This document shows, one piece after another, positions 24,532 to 36,780 of a stretch of 64,000 bases of DNA. Position numbers and translations under genes: made by a program. The DNA is from Hydractinia symbiolongicarpus. Its lineage: Eukaryota > Cnidaria > Hydrozoa > Anthoathecata > Hydractiniidae. Each line of letters opens with the position of its first letter. The first letter of the stretch is position 1. Location of the stretch: NCBI RefSeq assembly GCF_029227915.1, contig NC_079877.1, positions 11,593,351-11,657,350 on the forward strand, read 5' to 3'. The notes below the pieces were generated by a model. That model made no database searches and was not told where the DNA came from. It saw only the letters and a program-made list of their open reading frames with translations.

Positions 24532-26064
24532 TTTACGCTAGAAAATTTAGACAGATTTATTCAATTATTGCGGATTCACACTAATCCAAAAAAAAATTTT
24601 CGGAAACTTTTGCGTTTTTATTTTTTACAGCTTTTATGCTAAATTCGTGAAAATTAAATCCGTATAAATTGCTATTTTTAGTAACTTGACTCATAAATGC
24701 GGATAAATTTGCTTAAGTGCAAACGCAGTACTAGAACCGTCCATTTACGAAGTGAAAATTTCCGTTTTGCGAAATCTACTTTGTAAATAGCAATAAAATG
24801 ATAAAATTAGAGCAGAAATTCAAAAATGAGCTCCTCTAAGAGTCCTTAGCGCCCTTCTAAGTGTAATTAGCTCCTCTAAGCGTCGAAATTCGACGTTGCA
24901 AACGTTCTGAAGTAAACAAGAGAAACTGATTGTATGAAACTATTCTCAAAATAAAGATGGACTTGTTTTTTACATTGTGTTTTTTTAATTTCCCTATTCG
25001 CGTTATCTGAATGCTTAAATAATGTTTTCAGTGACTTAATATTCATGGGATAGATGCAATACTTTTTTAATGTTTTTGGTGATCTTTTTTCCTGATTTAC
25101 TTTTTGCAAGGTCAAAACAACAAATTTCATCCTCCTCATCAGGGTCTCTTGGCCCCTGAGACTCTATTACGGCGTGGCCAACAATGACCCTTGGATAGAT
25201 TGGTCATGGGATACAAAGATGCGCATATATAAAGTGCACTTTTAAATTTTTAGCTGATATGATGCAAATTTGGCTTAAAAGCAAAGTCTAGATATCGCGG
25301 ACAAAAAAAAGACATAAAGTTGAAGAAACATTTATATTCTTATAGATAAAGCAGAATTGACACAATGTTACTACTTTCACTCTATTCCTGGCTTTGACAA
25401 GCTGAAGCTAGCTAACTAGCTGTTATGCACTAACCAACGAGATATCTGAGCCAACTTTACTTCACCACATCCTTACAAACCCCATATTCAATAGCTAATA
25501 TTTTTTCAGGTGTGATTTTTAAGTACATAGTAGAGGATATTGTAGAATTTGTATGCAAAGATCTTGGTACTATTAAGCCACAAAGCACAAATCCCCATCT
25601 TTAAATCGTAACTCACGATAACCTGCATTGTGCCTTATGCACGAAATAACGATTCGGCAATATATACGATGAGTGATGACCCGTGAAATGTTTCACGGAC
25701 TAAGAACTAGTTTGTTATAAAAATCTTACTTGTGTGTTCTTGTTTAGTCAAGATTTAGAATTTTTTATGACACATTCTTTATACTCCTCATTTATACTCA
25801 GTAGGTATAGGCTAGTACAAAATTATTCTATATGTTTGACTGATCTGAAAACACTTCATGATAAATTCTTAGTCAGTAACTCTTTTCTTACTTAGGTATG
25901 TATTTTCTTTTGTTTCTCACAAAAGAGGCATGTGGGACAAGGAAACGACTTCCAAGGTCAAAGCAATTGGCTTTTTATATTAGCGTTTTGTTTTGTTACT
26001 TAACTAATAACTCATTTCAAAATTAATTAGTTCTGCTGAATGGTCTACGTGCTTGCAAAATTGT

Positions 26065-26180
26065 ATAGAAGAAAATGACGTAATTATTAAAGGGAAACGT
26101 TAATAACATCAAAGATGGCGCATTATAAGACGACCTTCATTATGCTACGCTGCACGAGCTTTAACTTTCGATAGTATATA
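26065..26180 (+). repeat. Dispersed repeat, copy 1 (second copy 62268-62400)
   Basis: Blocks AATTATTAAAGGGAAACGTTAATAAC and ATGGCGCAT, followed by CTGC-rich and ACTTTCGATAG-like parts, recur in the same order near 62268-62400. Copies are diverged but collinear. No coding content. Confidence 0.6.
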
Positions 26181-26302
26181 AATTTTAAAACAAAGTATTG
26201 TTCATTGGATAATAACAAAATTTGTTGCACTGTTAGGATTCTTATTGGCTTAAAACTCATTTCAGCCTCGTTCTCAAAAAGAAATCTGTCAAACGGATGA
26301 TT

Positions 26303-26425
26303 TAGGCTTTAGCCTGGATAAGTTTCGGGCGTCCAGCCTAGCTGCGCTGTCTCTATTTATCTCTCTATTTTTCTATCTATCTCCTCAAGCGATTTTAAAG
26401 ATTCCGCTTTCGCTGGCGGAAATCA
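26303..26425 (+). repeat. Dispersed repeat, copy 2 of the family at 835
   Basis: Shares the opening TTTAGCCTGGATA, a TCTATCTATCT-type core and the closing GCGATTTTAAAGATTCCG...GCGGAAAT with 835-945. The microsatellite core differs in length, as usual between copies of a microsatellite-bearing element. Confidence 0.6.
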
Positions 26426-27388
26426 ATAAAAAAAACCTATTCTTATAAACAAAAGCGTTAGATTAAGACGATATTCTTTTCTGTTTGCAAACAGACTCAG
26501 TAACGTGTTTTGAATTGGAATGGTATATGCGCAAGGACAGTCTTATGTGTAGAAAGGCTTCTTTTGACGTTGACCAGACCGGTTGATAAAGGGGAAACCC
26601 CTGTTACATTCATTTAATATTGTTTTTCTTGCTCGTGCGCTAACATTTCTGTAGATATAAAATATAAACAACAGATCATAGTATTCACAGAAATCCATCC
26701 AAAAAGGAAATATTCGCTTAAAATTAATGAAAGTTTTTAAGAAAGATTTGAAGAATATACATATTTTAAATAGTTCCAGTTTCTCTTCTTATGCTAACAA
26801 AGAAATTTTTAATCTTCACTAATAGCTACTTTTCCCTTTGTGAGACCTGCTTTTTTACCTACACAAAAGTGGGTGCATGCCCATTGTTCTCAAAATGGGC
26901 ATGCGCATGCTGGTTTTTTGTATCTGTGTAGCGTTTCAAAAGCGTCATTGGGAAAAAAGCAGCAGAATTTATCAGTGAATAGGTGGATTTATTAGGATGT
27001 GAAGGCCACAAAATGTAAAAGCTGAACTGAACTGAACTGAGCTGAACTTTTTATATTGCAGTGAGTTCACAAAATATGAATCCCATTTTCAGTTAACTCT
27101 TGTTTAAAAAATTCATTCTTTTGTTATGATGCTGTTCCTGAGAGTTAAGGTAAAGAAAAAAACTGTTATAAATTAAGAAGGCAGATTATCATTTTAAGTT
27201 AAAAGGTAGTAACAAAACAATGTGTTATGATAAATTATATTCATGATAAAGTTCTTTTATCCAAATGTCGGAACAGTGGTTTTTTACTTGCAGTAACGCA
27301 GTGAGAAACTGAATCAAGAGACGCGTTTGACAAAGACGACCTGTAGGAAACGCAAAGGTAAAACTGTGAATTTATTTAGAGCAGCACA

Positions 27389-27568
27389 ATGAAAAGCGAT
27401 GAAATTTTGTATTTTTGTTGCTGGAACATCTGTGCGGTTTTATTTGATTTCTCTCTACTTATTTTGTTTCTGCAATGTGGCCAGAAAAACCATGACGAGG
27501 TGGGTGTTAAAGAATGGAAAGAGCAAGAGAATAGAATGAAAAGACGAAGAGGCATTCATGTTGATTGA
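27389..27568 (+). CDS. Possible small membrane peptide, 59 aa
   Basis: ATG at 27389 opens a frame reading MKSDEILYFCC, a hydrophobic stretch (WNICAVLFDFSLLILFL), then a charged tail rich in K, E and R (KEWKEQENRMKRRRG) and TGA. A membrane anchor with a basic tail is possible. No homologue is recognised and chance is a serious alternative. Confidence 0.2.
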   Translation: MKSDEILYFCCWNICAVLFDFSLLILFLQCGQKNHDEVGVKEWKEQENRMKRRRGIHVD

Positions 27569-27734
27569 AATTTGGGTATGCTACGAGTATAATATGAACT
27601 CATCTTTTGCTATTCGTGTGTCTTAAGTTTTACCTGTGTTGAATCACAAGAAGTGTATTATATTAACCCTTTTCCTTTGAAATATATTTTCCGGTTTTAC
27701 ACAGATCACTTAAATAAAGGTCAAAAATTGCCTA

Positions 27735-27990
27735 AAAATCCGATTTCTCGGTTTCCAGGTAAAATCCGAAAAAAAAGGTAATCAGATTAATCATACGAAA
27801 AAAATTCTTAGAAAGATTCCCCTCGATGAAATAAAGTTTTCTTGTAAGTATCAAGTCCTAGGGATAATCCTAACAAACGTTATATATTCCTGATTAAAAG
27901 TTTTTCATAAAGATTCTTAAGGGTAGTTTCGAGTAATAGCAATTATCGAAAGCTCTAACAAATATGGGACCTAAAGATTTGGCATACACG
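27735..27990 (+). repeat. Dispersed repeat, copy 2 of the family at 5880
   Basis: Collinear with 5880-6180, sharing TCCCCTCGATGAAATAAAGTT-like, AAGGGTAG and GACCTAAAGAT-like blocks. Divergence is high. Confidence 0.55.
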
Positions 27991-28348
27991 TGCCTCTAAG
28001 ATATATATATCAAAAGTAAGCATCATAACCATCATAACCAAAAGTAAGTATCACAACCATGCAGCATAGCAAAAACGAATTATTAACAACCCATCCCTTG
28101 GACCAAATCGGGTTAATATTTCGCTTATACAAATGTCACAAAAAAATTATTTTGTACTTTGGCATGAGTCTGCTGAAATCGCTAAAATATTTAATACCTT
28201 TTATCTCCCTAACCGCTCGTCAAAAACACATGGGTACTTGCTGACGTCATCAAAATTGCAATACTTATGATGTGCATAATCTTATATACTAGTTCGATTA
28301 GCATTTCAGGCTCTATACAATAAGGCAAAATTTGGGTAAAGAATCTCT

Positions 28349-29586
28349 TTAATTGGTACTCTGCATAAGTGGATTTTTCCACAAGCTTAAACGAATAGTA
28401 CTAATTATTACATAACAAACGGGAGCCAATGTTGTGCTAAATTGGGGATTGAATCCTTTTTTAGAAATTGTCAATTGAATAGTTAAAACAAATGAGAAGG
28501 GAAAGAGGATAAAAACAGAAATAGTTAGAAAAAAACCTTTATATTTGCTTCATTCACTTAAATGTCATGTCACTGCATTGTAGCATGTCTTCAAAATAGT
28601 TTAATACTAATCCAACTAGTTCACAACGAATAAATCCATTAACAATTGTCGGAGAGGAAGAAATGATCATTCGCTCCTTTAGAGAAAGCGATTTGATTTG
28701 AAGATGCAAAAGTCAAAATTGTTGATTCACATTTCTATTTTAGCTTTTAATAACAGATATGCATTTCACAAATGGGTTTGTTGTTCTTACCTTCTTTTAC
28801 TGATGCGGTAACGGGGGAAACGTTTTATTATTTTATAATATATTGATAATATTTTTAAACTAAATCCACGCTATGACTGCATTACATTCTCAAGCTGTTT
28901 TTTCAGAGTCTAGTTAAAGCTAATTGAATTAGATTAGATAGTCGATATACCCCACATGATTTTTTTTGCGTCACTAAAACTCTTGCCTGTCTGATTTCTA
29001 AAAATGTTACGTTAGTCCGACATGCAGGCTGAAAAAAAGCAAGTTTTACCCATTTATTAGAGTAAATTCATAAAGGCATTATTTATGTAAAAAAATTAGA
29101 TTTATTCATCGGTTAATAGATGGTCAGAAAATAAACTGGAAATGATTTTACCAAATATTTGTATTAATAATACTAATAATAAGTTTTATTTTATCATTTT
29201 TTATGTAATTTTCGAGGAGTCTTATACCAATAAGTTGTTTCTCAAACTTTTGAAAAGGCTCAACCTTTATTGCTTAGTAATCGAAAAAGGTTAAAGGTTT
29301 TGCACAAGATTGATGAAAGTAAAGAATAAAACTCATTTAAAAAAGGGAAAAAAAGAAAAAAAATATTTAGAACAAAATTGAGAAATTTACATTCTTTACG
29401 GATACACTTGAAGCTAAAGTTATAAGCTATTTCGTGTTAATGTTTTACATTAATACGAAATAGCTAACAAAAATCATCAATTTTCGTTAGGTGGCTTGCT
29501 TTGCTACTTAAGCAAGCTATTCTGGTAGCTGTTATGAACATTGAGGCTTTCAGAGAGCTTTAATTAATAATTCAAATTCTAGTTTA
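28349..29586 (+). repeat. Repeat B, left copy
   Basis: About 1.24 kb starting TTTAATTGGTACTCTGCATA and ending TTAATTAATAATTCAAATTC...TAGTTTAAA, nearly identical to 30441-31592 apart from indels (for example, about 50 bp near 28950 are absent from the right copy). No recognised coding content. It directly abuts repeat A on its right. Confidence 0.9.
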
Positions 29587-29587
29587 A

Positions 29588-30440
29588 AAACATATTCAAA
29601 ACATAAACATTATATCTGTAAAAAACTTTTGTATCGTTTAAATATTAATACTTTTTCTTCCTTTTATGTAACGAGACTACGAATATGTTACATAAAGTAA
29701 CAAACATTGCAGTCGCCATATTTGCGTTTTTGTAACACAAAACTTGTTTTTATAATACCGTTAATTTTAACCGCTGCATTTTTTTAGTAATTTGTGTCTC
29801 AATTATCTTCCTCTCTGTGGGCACATCCGCTTAACTTCAAAAGCAGTTTTACATTTTTACATCGATGTTACAGTTAATGCACAATGTTTTTAATATTGTG
29901 GGTTAGGTTACGCATTACAAGTAAATGGTCAGCAACGAAATTTGCTGCCTAAATCAAAATCTCATACCTTGTTTCGCAGTATGACTAAATAAATCATAGA
30001 AATTTGATACACGGTATTTCAGCCCTAAATTTTAAGCTAACATACGGTCCTTAGATACACAGGAAAGAGTTGCAGTGACGCAAAATCACGAAGAAGACGT
30101 ATCTGACCATAGCACTTAATCAGATTAGCTTTTATTAGGCTCTACTTAAGATTATAACTAACTAATTAATCCGTTAATTATAATTAAGTTATGAAGAAGA
30201 AGACACCTTGAGACTGGAATGCAATTTTTTTTTTATTATATAAATACAACAACCAACGATAAAAGGATTATTTTTACTGACGATATCTGTTTATTACCAA
30301 CTATTAAGCGGTTTCTTATGTACTCAGTGCCAACTATAATCGCATAAACCTGTAATCATTCTATAGCTATACTTTAATTATTCAGTTCTTTGTCGGAGAA
30401 CTTCTAATCCTATTAAGGAGGGTAAAACAACAAACTACTG
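29588..30440 (+). repeat. Repeat A, copy 2, between two B copies
   Basis: Matches 14352-15211. Its left end joins the end of left B at about 29588 and its right end joins the start of right B at about 30441 with little extra sequence, giving a B-A-B structure like a terminal-repeat element with a short core. No reverse transcriptase, primer-binding or TG/CA ends were found. Confidence 0.85.
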
Positions 30441-31592
30441 TTTTTAATTGGTACTCTGCATAAGTGGATTTTTCCACAAGCTTAAACGAATAGTACTATT
30501 ATTACATAACAAACGGGAGCCAATGTTGTGCTAAATTGGGGATTGAATCCTTTTTTAGAAATTGTCAATTGAATAGTTAAAACAAATGAGAAGGGAAAGA
30601 GGATAAAAACAGAAATAGTTAGAAAAAAACTTTTATATTTGCTTCATTCACTTAAATGTCATGTCACTGCATTGTAGCATGTCTTCAAAATAGTTTAATA
30701 CTAATCCAACTTGTTCACAACGAATAAACCCATTACCAACTGTCGGAGAGGAAGAAATGATCATTCGCTCCTGTAGAGAAAGCGATTTGATTTGAAGATG
30801 CAAAAGTCAAAATTGTTGATTCACATTTCTATTTTAGCTTTTAATAACAGATATGCATTTCACAAATGGGTTTGTTGTTCTTATCTTCTTTTACTGATGC
30901 GGTAACGGGGGAAACGTTTTATTATTTTATAATATATTGATAATATTTGTAAACTAAATCCCGTCACTAAAACTCTTGCCTGTCTGATATCTAAAAATGT
31001 TACGTTAATTCGACATGCAGGCTGAAAAAAAAACAAGTTTTACTGATTTATTAGAGTAAATTCATAAAGGCATTATTTATGTAAAAAAACTTAGATTTAT
31101 TCATCGGTTAATAGATGGTCAGAAAATAAACTGGAAATGATTTTACCAAATATTTGTCTTAATAATTCCAAAGTTTTATTTTATCATTTTTTATGTAATT
31201 TTCGAGGAATCTTATACCACTAAGTTGCAGATTTTGTTCGACGATAACGTCATCATGCTTTTCCGGACTTGAAAAGGATCAACCTAAATTGCTTATTAAT
31301 GGAAAAGGGTTAAAGGTTTTGCACCAGATTGATGAAAGTAAAGAATAAAACTCATTCAAGGAAAATAAAAAAAAAGAAACAAAAATATTTAGAACAAAAG
31401 TGAGAAATTTACATTGTTTACGGATACACTTGAAGCTAAAGTTATAAGCTATTTCGTGAAGTTAATGTTTTACAAAAATCATCAATTCTTGTTAGCAGGC
31501 TTGCTTGCTTCTTAAGCAAGCTATTATAATAGTTGTTATGAACATTGAGGCTTTCAGTGAGCTTTAATTAATAATTCACATTCTAGTTTAAA
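30441..31592 (+). repeat. Repeat B, right copy
   Basis: Direct repeat of 28349-29586 in the same orientation, starting TTTAATTGGTACTCTGC and ending TTCACATTCTAGTTTAAA. It has a short replacement near 31225-31260 (CAGATTTTGTTCGACGATAA and following) that is absent from the left copy. Confidence 0.9.
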
Positions 31593-31883
31593 GCGAGGTT
31601 GACAATTACCTGCAAAGAACCTTTTAGAGTTCAGCATCACTTCAGTTATCTCACAATCCTAAATATACATTTACTAATATTATTATAAGTTACCAGGAAA
31701 TTTTAAAAACTTATTCAGAGAAATTCACACATTAAAAATTTCTGAGTGAAATTCCAAAAAAATGAAATAACTGGTCTTTCAATAAATATGACGAAAGTAA
31801 AGAAAGTTTTTCGAACTAATTTAAAGATTTATTTTACTTTTTTCCGTATCATCATGTCAAATCTTATGACGCAAAATCGAATC

Positions 31884-32338
31884 ACTGAGTTAAATCCAAC
31901 GTAAGTTTTTTTTCAACAAGGTAGAAAATTTAACAGACCAGAAATTAGAGTTAGCGTGCCATTCAGTATGATATTTTTGAAGTGTGTAAAAAAAACTAAA
32001 ATTTTTAATCCACGTAATTTCTGTCATGACCTAATCTAACGCCACAAAAACTATAGGATACTTTTTCCCTGCTGCAAATCACTACCGCATACAAATGAGT
32101 TTATAGGAAAAATTGAAGTCGTTATAAGCAGGCTGTCGTTATAGAGAGGTGGCTGTTAAAACAGGTTTGGCTGAAAAGTTTGTTTCACTGAGTTAAATCC
32201 AACGTAAGTTTTGTTTCAACAAGGTAGAAAATTTAACAGAGCAGAAGTTAGAGTTAGCGTGCCATTCAGTATGATATTTTTGAAGTGTGTAATAAAAACT
32301 AAAATTTTTAATCCACGTAATTTCTGTCATGACCTAAA
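31884..32338 (+). repeat. Pair of about 150-bp direct repeats
   Basis: 31884-32036 and 32188-32338 are nearly identical, from CACTGAGTTAAATCCAACGT to ATTTCTGTCATGACCTAA. The 150 bp between them contains GTTATAAGCAGGCTGTCGTT, resembling terminal sequence of pogo/Tigger-type DNA transposons. A local duplication or a transposon-linked repeat is likely. Confidence 0.85.
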
Positions 32339-33300
32339 ATGAAATCGTGGAATATTTTCCCTTACTTTTTTTTCCTTACTTCTTGTCCAATTATATAGGT
32401 ACAGCAATGTCAAGTACATTATTTTTATTGCACAACTATAAAGTCCCACAAACTAGTCAAATCTGCATTTCTTTTGATCATGTGTGAGCACGCTAGCACG
32501 CTAGCCACTCAATTTGTCTTGATTTTGACACCCATAATGAATGCGTACTTGAAAAGTAAAGTAAATATCAGGACAAATATACCCAAGTTTTGGTAAATGA
32601 TTCAGTCTATGATATGCAAAATGACCTGCTATTGTTACTGAAAAGCTTGTGCCTAATTTAGCTTGCAGTTTTTATTTATTCTCTAACCAATATGACCTAA
32701 TTTTTTTTTTAAAAAAGTTTGTTAAGTGCGTCATTTGGCATGCTTATAAGCAAGAACATTTAGTTTTCCTTTAAAGCTATGCGCATGACTTTGTTTGTAG
32801 GAAAACATCATGCACACAGTTGTGATTTTTCGAACAACGATAAATTGTTTTGACTTTCGGCATGGATAATTGGTAAAAGCTGTAATTCCTTATTCGTTAT
32901 TTTAAGCAGGTAGTGCACATCTCGATGTCATATTTTGTTAATATATTTACGGGTATGAAACTATTTGTATATCCTTGTGAATAGTTGCCAAATTTCGGAA
33001 AAAAACATCGAAAGAATTCAGTGTAGGCATGGGCTACTGTCAGAAAAAATTTTAATCCTTGCGTAGGTTCTTCTTACAAAATATATTTTTTGGTATCTTA
33101 GAGATCATAACAAGATTAAAATCCGATGCTTATTAAAGGTATAAATATAACCGCAAATGGCATTTTTTAATTAGAAGGCTACCAGGGTAGAGAACAGAAG
33201 TGTGAAGTGTCAATGCCTGCTAGGTAGATATTGTTTATTTACCATCTACAATTTTGAATTTCTGCAAGATGTATCTGTATTTATTTTCTTAGGTTTTAAA

Positions 33301-33656
33301 ATGATAAGATCAGTGTTATTTGTGATAACTTTGATGTGCATGTGTGATGTTGCCTTCGGGCATACCAGGTACAAATGGATGCGCGGGTATAAAATTGGAT
33401 ATGGTTGTCATTACAAAAAATGTTGGAGTTACTGCGGATTGTCTTGGGTAAGTGAATTGTGTAAGATACTTTTCCAGGAAATGTCTAATGAAAAATTGAT
33501 AAGGAATTCTGTTTAATTCAGACTAGCTCTTCATGGTGCTATATTAAGCCAAACAAACGAGCAAATCATCGAGTGAGTTGCAGATACAGCAGTGATTGTG
33601 GAAAATACATGAAGTACAATAATCCGCAATGCGCTTCAACCTGTTTCTTGTTCTGA
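33301..33656 (+). CDS. Secreted 8-cysteine CWSYCG peptide, copy 2
   Basis: Exon 1 is 33301-33447 and exon 2 is 33522-33656, joined by a 74-nt phase-0 intron (GTAAGT, TTCAG). The product is 93 residues: a signal peptide (MIRSVLFVITLMCMCDVAFG), then GYGCHYKKCWSYCGLSW, with WCYIKPNKRANHR, SC, DC, QC and TC in exon 2 and a final TCFLF. Eight mature cysteines match copy 1 in spacing within small indels. The start is ATG 33301: a TTTTCTTAG acceptor lies just upstream, and copy 1 has the same layout, so the upstream in-frame codons are probably intronic. AATAAA at 33891-33896 may end the transcript. No named family is recognised. Confidence 0.85.
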
Positions 33657-35367
33657 AAAATTAAAAAAACAGCTCGTGAAAGTTAGTTTTGATCACTTTG
33701 TACTTTCAGAAGAAAATAATTAATTGAATTTGTTTCTTTTTTCTGCCCTTGTTAAATAATTTCTGTGTCAGTTACCCTGTAATGCGAAACGAAATCAAAT
33801 TATAGATAAAGTGAATTTGGTGACAAGCAACCTAAGATCAAAATAGGACTTATTAACTCTCAAGGATTCCTTTGAATTGCCGATGCTTTAAATAAACTTA
33901 AATCTTTGTTTCTCGCAATCACATGGCAACGTAAACTTTGATATTAATGATTCGTATGGAACAAAAATAGTATGTTTTAAAAAGGACTATTAGTATCGTT
34001 AGCACCACAACAACTTTAAGATTATCAGTTCAATCGGGCAACGTAAACAGCAGACGTTACTTAACATAAATATAATCTTTATTGGAAATTTTTCATAGAG
34101 CTTCTCTCATGACTGTGCAAAACGCGGATTTAAAATCAAAAAGTTTACGTTAAGATTTTATGTTCAAAAAATTGGCGTCGATTGTACCCGTGGTATAATG
34201 GATGTCACTAAATACTGTGTCTTGTTAGTAACCACACTTTTTACGAAACTGTATACTTTGTCTTTTATTTAATTCAAAAATTTTTCTCTTGCAAACTTTG
34301 CAGGTATTAAAAACAAGTATAGTACCCTATATTAATGTCAGCACATTTCTTAACAATGGCCATTAAAGCTTTTTCTGATCATCCTAGAGGAAATTTTTCT
34401 GTTTTTCACACTTATTTTTTTCCACGTTTATTTTTTGAAGCATATATATACCTCGTTTATTGTTGGTGTCAATGTTTTGTGGCTGTCTTTTAAATGATGT
34501 TGTTAGGTAGGATAGTGGTGTTTCTTTTGAGATTAAATTGATCTTTATAGTTTTGTAGGAAAATTTATTTTTTAGTTCGGCTTTGTGAGCTTTACAAACC
34601 AGTAAGCATTGAAATAACCATTGATATACAAAATAAATATGAATGATGAAAGAAATAAGTAAGGCATAAAGATTGAAATAGTTCACTTCGAGTTAAATGC
34701 TTTATTTTTTTACTCAGCAACCCTTGCCCAATTATGTAAAAACTTCGTCAATATATTTTAAAAAAATGTAGATAATTTAAAAGTTTGCCGCAAAAAGTAA
34801 CGAAAATAACAAAAAGTGTTACCGTAGTAAAAAACGTTGCATGGTTTTGTTGATAATATTGTTGTTCTTTTGATAAAACTTCATCGCTAAAAAAATCCGT
34901 CAAAAAATTCAGTCGGTAAAATATTTTATCCTTTCTAAGGTGATGTTTATACGAGTTGAGCTCGTCTGGTTAATTGGCCTGATATTTTGTTTACATTCAT
35001 GTTAGGCGAGCTGCCATAATTGGTGAGACTCAAAAAAAGTCTCGAAATTTTGTGTACAGCGTTTTCTAAGGCAAATTTAATTTGCAAGAATGCTTAAAAA
35101 TGGAATCCACAAATACTGCTTATTTGATCAAACGACACTAAGAGCTTCACATTGATGGTAATATCTTTGATCTGGAGTGTTTTATATTTGTTATTATATT
35201 TATTGTTCTCCATGCATATGATATACAGTGGATACAGTAGAATATCTCTAAGGTGAGCATCATGAGTGCAAAAAAAATTGTCCGTTTTATAGAGATCACC
35301 GTTTTATCGGGATAGTTTAGACAAAATTTAGTTTTAATTTACGAGGATGTGAGCAAAACGACTGTGT

Positions 35368-35620
35368 ATTACCCAGTAAGCACAAGACGTCTTCAAAATG
35401 TCATTAAAACGTCTTTTAAAGACCAGATGAGACGTCTCAAAGACGTATCTGACCCGTGTAAAAGCTTAACGCCTAAACACGTCTTTGACAAACATGGAAA
35501 AGACGTCTTTTTGCAACTTGTTAAAGGCGTTTTAAAGACGTTTTAGAGACGTTTCCGTGGGTGCTAAAACGTCTTAAAGGTGTCTTTATTTAGTCTCTGT
35601 CAAACGTTATACTACCAAAG
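35368..35620. repeat. GACGTC-rich element, MITE-like
   Basis: Palindromic words AAGACGTCTT, GAGACGTCTC and AAAACGTCTT recur about every 20-40 bp. A left end near ACCCAGTAAGCACAAGACGTC and a right end near GACGTTTCCGTGGGTGCT look like partners of an imperfect inverted repeat. It shares the GTCTTTGAGACG-like word with the satellite at 36781. No reliable coding content, although a 65-codon frame crosses it. Confidence 0.55.
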
Positions 35621-36780
35621 TAGACCTGCTTCAAATAATTTTAACCTATGCGTATTAGGAATTTAGTAATTTTAATTCTAATGGAGGTGTGACAAACCAA
35701 AACAAGAAAAGCGTTAAGAAAAAGATGATGAAGTATTTAATAGAAAATTTATATTTCTATCATTTATATAAATAAACAGTTTAATAAGAATAAAATGATA
35801 TCACATACAAGCTTTTATATAAGCAACAACAAGGAAAACAAATTCATTACTTTCGGAAACTTTTCTTGTTCTAAAAGATGAATGTTCAATGAGCAAAAGA
35901 TAATCAACAATAAAAAAAACGTGCGTGCATACGGTGTGATACTACAAAATTAAAATTGTTTACTATGACCAATAAAAGTTAGTATTTTTGAAGGTTATCT
36001 TAAAAAACAGCGTCACTTTAATTTTGCCAATCAGTAACATTCCCGTTTGAGCCCTAGTTGTGCATGTTGGATGATGTGTTTTTTCTTAGAAGATATATCC
36101 AAACAACCCTTTAATAAAATGCATTTGCGTCATTACATGAATATATAAAGTAGCTAATGCTTTTTTTTCAAGAACCAGCATTATAGTTTTACTATTTTAG
36201 AACATGTATCCTAGAATTGAAGGGGAAGGGATAGTGAAGCTAAAAATAAGCAGTTAAAGTATTATTTTCCTAAATATTGATAAAAGCTTCCCTTGATTTA
36301 AAACTGGCTCAAAAGAAGTCGTAAGCATAATCTTACGCGTGAAGACCAAAAATCGCAAATCTTTCTGCCCAAGAAAGTACAAAAAATATCTGAGATATTT
36401 GCTTTTAATCAGCAAAATATTTTCTTTATTGTCCATTCATATCTCGGTAAACACAGCCTTTTGTGTTACTATTTACTTGTTCTTTTATGGAGCACATTTT
36501 TCCTTTCTGTTCAAAAGTAAACGTCAAATGTAAATTTGTTGAAATAGAACAATGTTCATGACAAGTTTATTCTATTTATTCTTTCGAACGCTGTTTTCAT
36601 TGTGAAATGTATCCTTTTTTAAACAAAATTTTATTCGAATTTTTGCCTATTTGTATAAGAAATTCTGAAATATTAAAAACGTTTCTTTCTACGCCAATTA
36701 TTGGGCAAACAAATAACTACGTTATTTGTTTGTTTTGAAATTATCTTTAAAACGTAAATAAATGATGACATTCATTTCGC

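Larger units (their letters stand above)
24540..28340. other. Intergenic, repeat-rich, no firm gene
   Basis: Holds a CTCATCAGGGTCTCTTGGCCC-like tract near 25135-25185, repeat copies near 26065-26180, 26303-26425 and 27735-27990, a CTGAA pentamer run at 27024-27053, and a 59-codon plus-strand frame listed separately. Confidence 0.5.

Noticed and set aside
28349-31592. Reading the B-A-B unit as a classical LTR retrotransposon
   Set aside because: No TG/CA ends, primer-binding site or polyprotein in the core, and A exists without B elsewhere; kept as an unclassified repeat.
33202-33300. Upstream in-frame ATG extending the CWSYCG gene copy 2 by 33 codons
   Set aside because: A good acceptor lies just before ATG 33301 and the paralogue starts at the equivalent place, so the upstream part is probably intron.
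34384-34686. 100-codon minus-strand frame with hydrophobic N-terminus
   Set aside because: Hydrophobic start and K/N-rich tail are what AT-rich DNA produces; no other support.
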